The notes below the pieces were generated by a model. The model searched no databases, was not told the origin of the DNA, and saw only the letters and a program-made list of their open reading frames with translations. Positions 5,744-6,549 of a DNA stretch of 6,549 bases are shown piece after piece (positions within the stretch are counted from its first letter, which is position 1; each line of letters opens with the position of its first letter). The stretch lies in contig JAKALH010000166.1 of NCBI GenBank assembly GCA_021813225.1, forward strand, positions 1-6,549. The letters run 5' to 3'. The translations under genes and the position numbers were made by a program. This DNA comes from Chloroflexota bacterium. GTDB lineage: Bacteria > Chloroflexota > Anaerolineae > J036 > Brachytrichaceae.

Positions 5744-5812
5744 ATTATCTGAAGTGTCCAGTTATCCCGCGTAGGATAAACAGTGTAACCATACCACGTC
5801 ACTGGTTATCTG
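5744..5812. repeat. Cluster of TTATC/GATAA repeats with inverted arms at the nucleotidyltransferase 3' end
   Basis: GATAAACAGT (5775-5784) and ACTGGTTATC (5801-5810) form an inverted pair with 9 of 10 matches around a 16-base loop. TTATCC (5762-5767) and GGATAA (5774-5779) form a second, mutually exclusive stem with a 6-base loop. TTATCTG occurs twice (5745-5751 and 5806-5812). The stop codon of the minus-strand nucleotidyltransferase gene (5808-5806) lies in one arm, so a weak terminator for that gene is possible. No T-run follows. Local composition is more AT-rich than the genes on either side. Confidence 0.45.
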
Positions 5813-6549
5813 TTCTCATACGTCCGGGCGCGCGCCAGCGTAAGGCCGATCAGCCCCAGCGTATCGTCCAGCCGATCCAGCGGGTCGCCGTGGCGCCACG
5901 CCAGCGCCTGTTCGATCAACCCCGCCCAGGGTTCGCCCAACTCCTCCTGCGCCCGGCGCGCCGCCGCCGGCTTGGTGCCGACGGAGCCGAACTGGAACGT
6001 GTACAGCGAGCGGCACATTGTCAACACCGCGTAGGCCTGGTACTCCGCGCTGAGCAGGCGCGAGTGATCCTCAAGCTGGGGCTGCCACCATTCGAACAGA
6101 ATCCCGGCGGCGGCCCGGCGCAACTCATCCGGAGAGATCGGGTCGATCAACGTTTGCGGCGGCGGACCGGCCAGTGTGATGCCCTTCGCGCGGATGATGC
6201 TGCGCTGGATGACCCACTCGCTGCCGTGGCCGTCCACACCGAAGCTGCCATCCACGCGCAATGCCGGGTGATGGCAGTCGGCCGGGTCGTGGCGGCGCAG
6301 CGCCCGCCGCGGGATATACGAGCCTTCCAGCACATCAGCCCATTTCATCCCGCTGGCAGTAAGGCGCGCGTGCATGGCTTCCAGCGCGCGCAGCGTTTCG
6401 GGCGGCAGCGCGTCGCGCGTGACGACCAGGAAGTCGATATCGCTGCGCTGCGGGGTAAAGTCGCCCCCCGCCAGCGAACCGTGCAGGTACAGGCCCGCGA
6501 ATTGCTCTCCCAGCACAGTGCGCACATCCGCCAGCAGCGCGCGCAGCAG
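5806..6549 (-). CDS. AadA-like nucleotidyltransferase with DUF4111-type C-terminal domain (5' end beyond window)
   Basis: The frame is open to the window edge, giving 247 visible residues, and the true start lies beyond 6549. An internal GTG at 6525 exists, but the preceding in-frame residues (LLRALLAD) fit the family helix, so the gene is read as partial. The nucleotidyltransferase motif is complete: LHGSLAGGD (GS at visible 24-25) followed by SDIDFLVV, with metal-binding D37 and D39. Glu75 in VLEGSYI matches the position of the catalytic Glu of AadA. The C-terminal helical domain contains YAVLTMCRSLYTFQFG and GTKPAAARRA, as in streptomycin/spectinomycin adenylyltransferases. Such proteins move AMP from ATP to a small-molecule hydroxyl, but many chromosomal homologues have no shown resistance role. 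There are no mobile-element or integron signs nearby, so a housekeeping or unknown substrate is as likely as an antibiotic. Confidence 0.82.
   Translation of the reverse strand: MLRALLADVRTVLGEQFAGLYLHGSLAGGDFTPQRSDIDFLVVTRDALPPETLRALEAMHARLTASGMKWADVLEGSYIPRRALRRHDPADCHHPALRVDGSFGVDGHGSEWVIQRSIIRAKGITLAGPPPQTLIDPISPDELRRAAAGILFEWWQPQLEDHSRLLSAEYQAYAVLTMCRSLYTFQFGSVGTKPAAARRAQEELGEPWAGLIEQALAWRHGDPLDRLDDTLGLIGLTLARARTYENR

Noticed and set aside
5304..5774. A 156-codon plus-strand frame overlapping the amidohydrolase start
   Set aside because: Its first 100 residues are not protein-like and overlap the amidohydrolase ribosome site. Only the part after 5628 looks coding, and that belongs with the remnant starting at 5489.

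Overview
The window is GC-rich, tightly packed bacterial chromosome with five intact or edge-truncated protein genes of ordinary families. It also has one probable gene remnant and two clusters of dispersed palindromic repeats. I think Chloroflexota is the most likely source. The protein families resemble those I associate with that phylum, ATG/GTG starts follow GGAGG-type ribosome sites, and several starts are preceded by TACAAT or GATAAT -10 boxes without a recognisable -35. This is an impression from sequence style; no marker gene is present to prove it.

Layout. Positions 1-125 hold three small GC-rich hairpin units of a dispersed (REP-like) repeat. Positions 126-420 are non-coding and carry two candidate promoters. 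Three plus-strand genes follow, each with its own promoter-like box and good ribosome site: a glycerophosphodiester phosphodiesterase (421-1236), a short NAD-dependent epimerase/dehydratase (1310-2020) and a small TPR-like protein of unknown role (2148-2615). They look like neighbouring single-gene units, not one operon.

A convergent junction (2616-2703) leads to two minus-strand genes: a SelA-related PLP enzyme (2704-3816) downstream of a COG3964-type amidohydrolase (4076-5314). The pair is a plausible two-step catabolic module in which the amidohydrolase frees a small acid or amine and the PLP enzyme acts on the product. The substrate cannot be read from sequence. A 259-base gap between the two is filled with REP-like palindromes, including a perfect 37-bp direct repeat.

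Positions 5315-5805 contain a promoter-like palindrome for the amidohydrolase and the remnant of a helical, TPR-like gene broken in a GC-dinucleotide run, followed by a cluster of TTATC/GATAA repeats. The window ends inside a minus-strand AadA-like nucleotidyltransferase (DUF4111 type) whose N-terminus lies beyond position 6549.

I found no CRISPR array, rRNA, tRNA, transposase or defence system. The points most worth a second look are the metal-ligand change in the amidohydrolase, the unassigned PLP/amidohydrolase pathway, and the frameshifted remnant.
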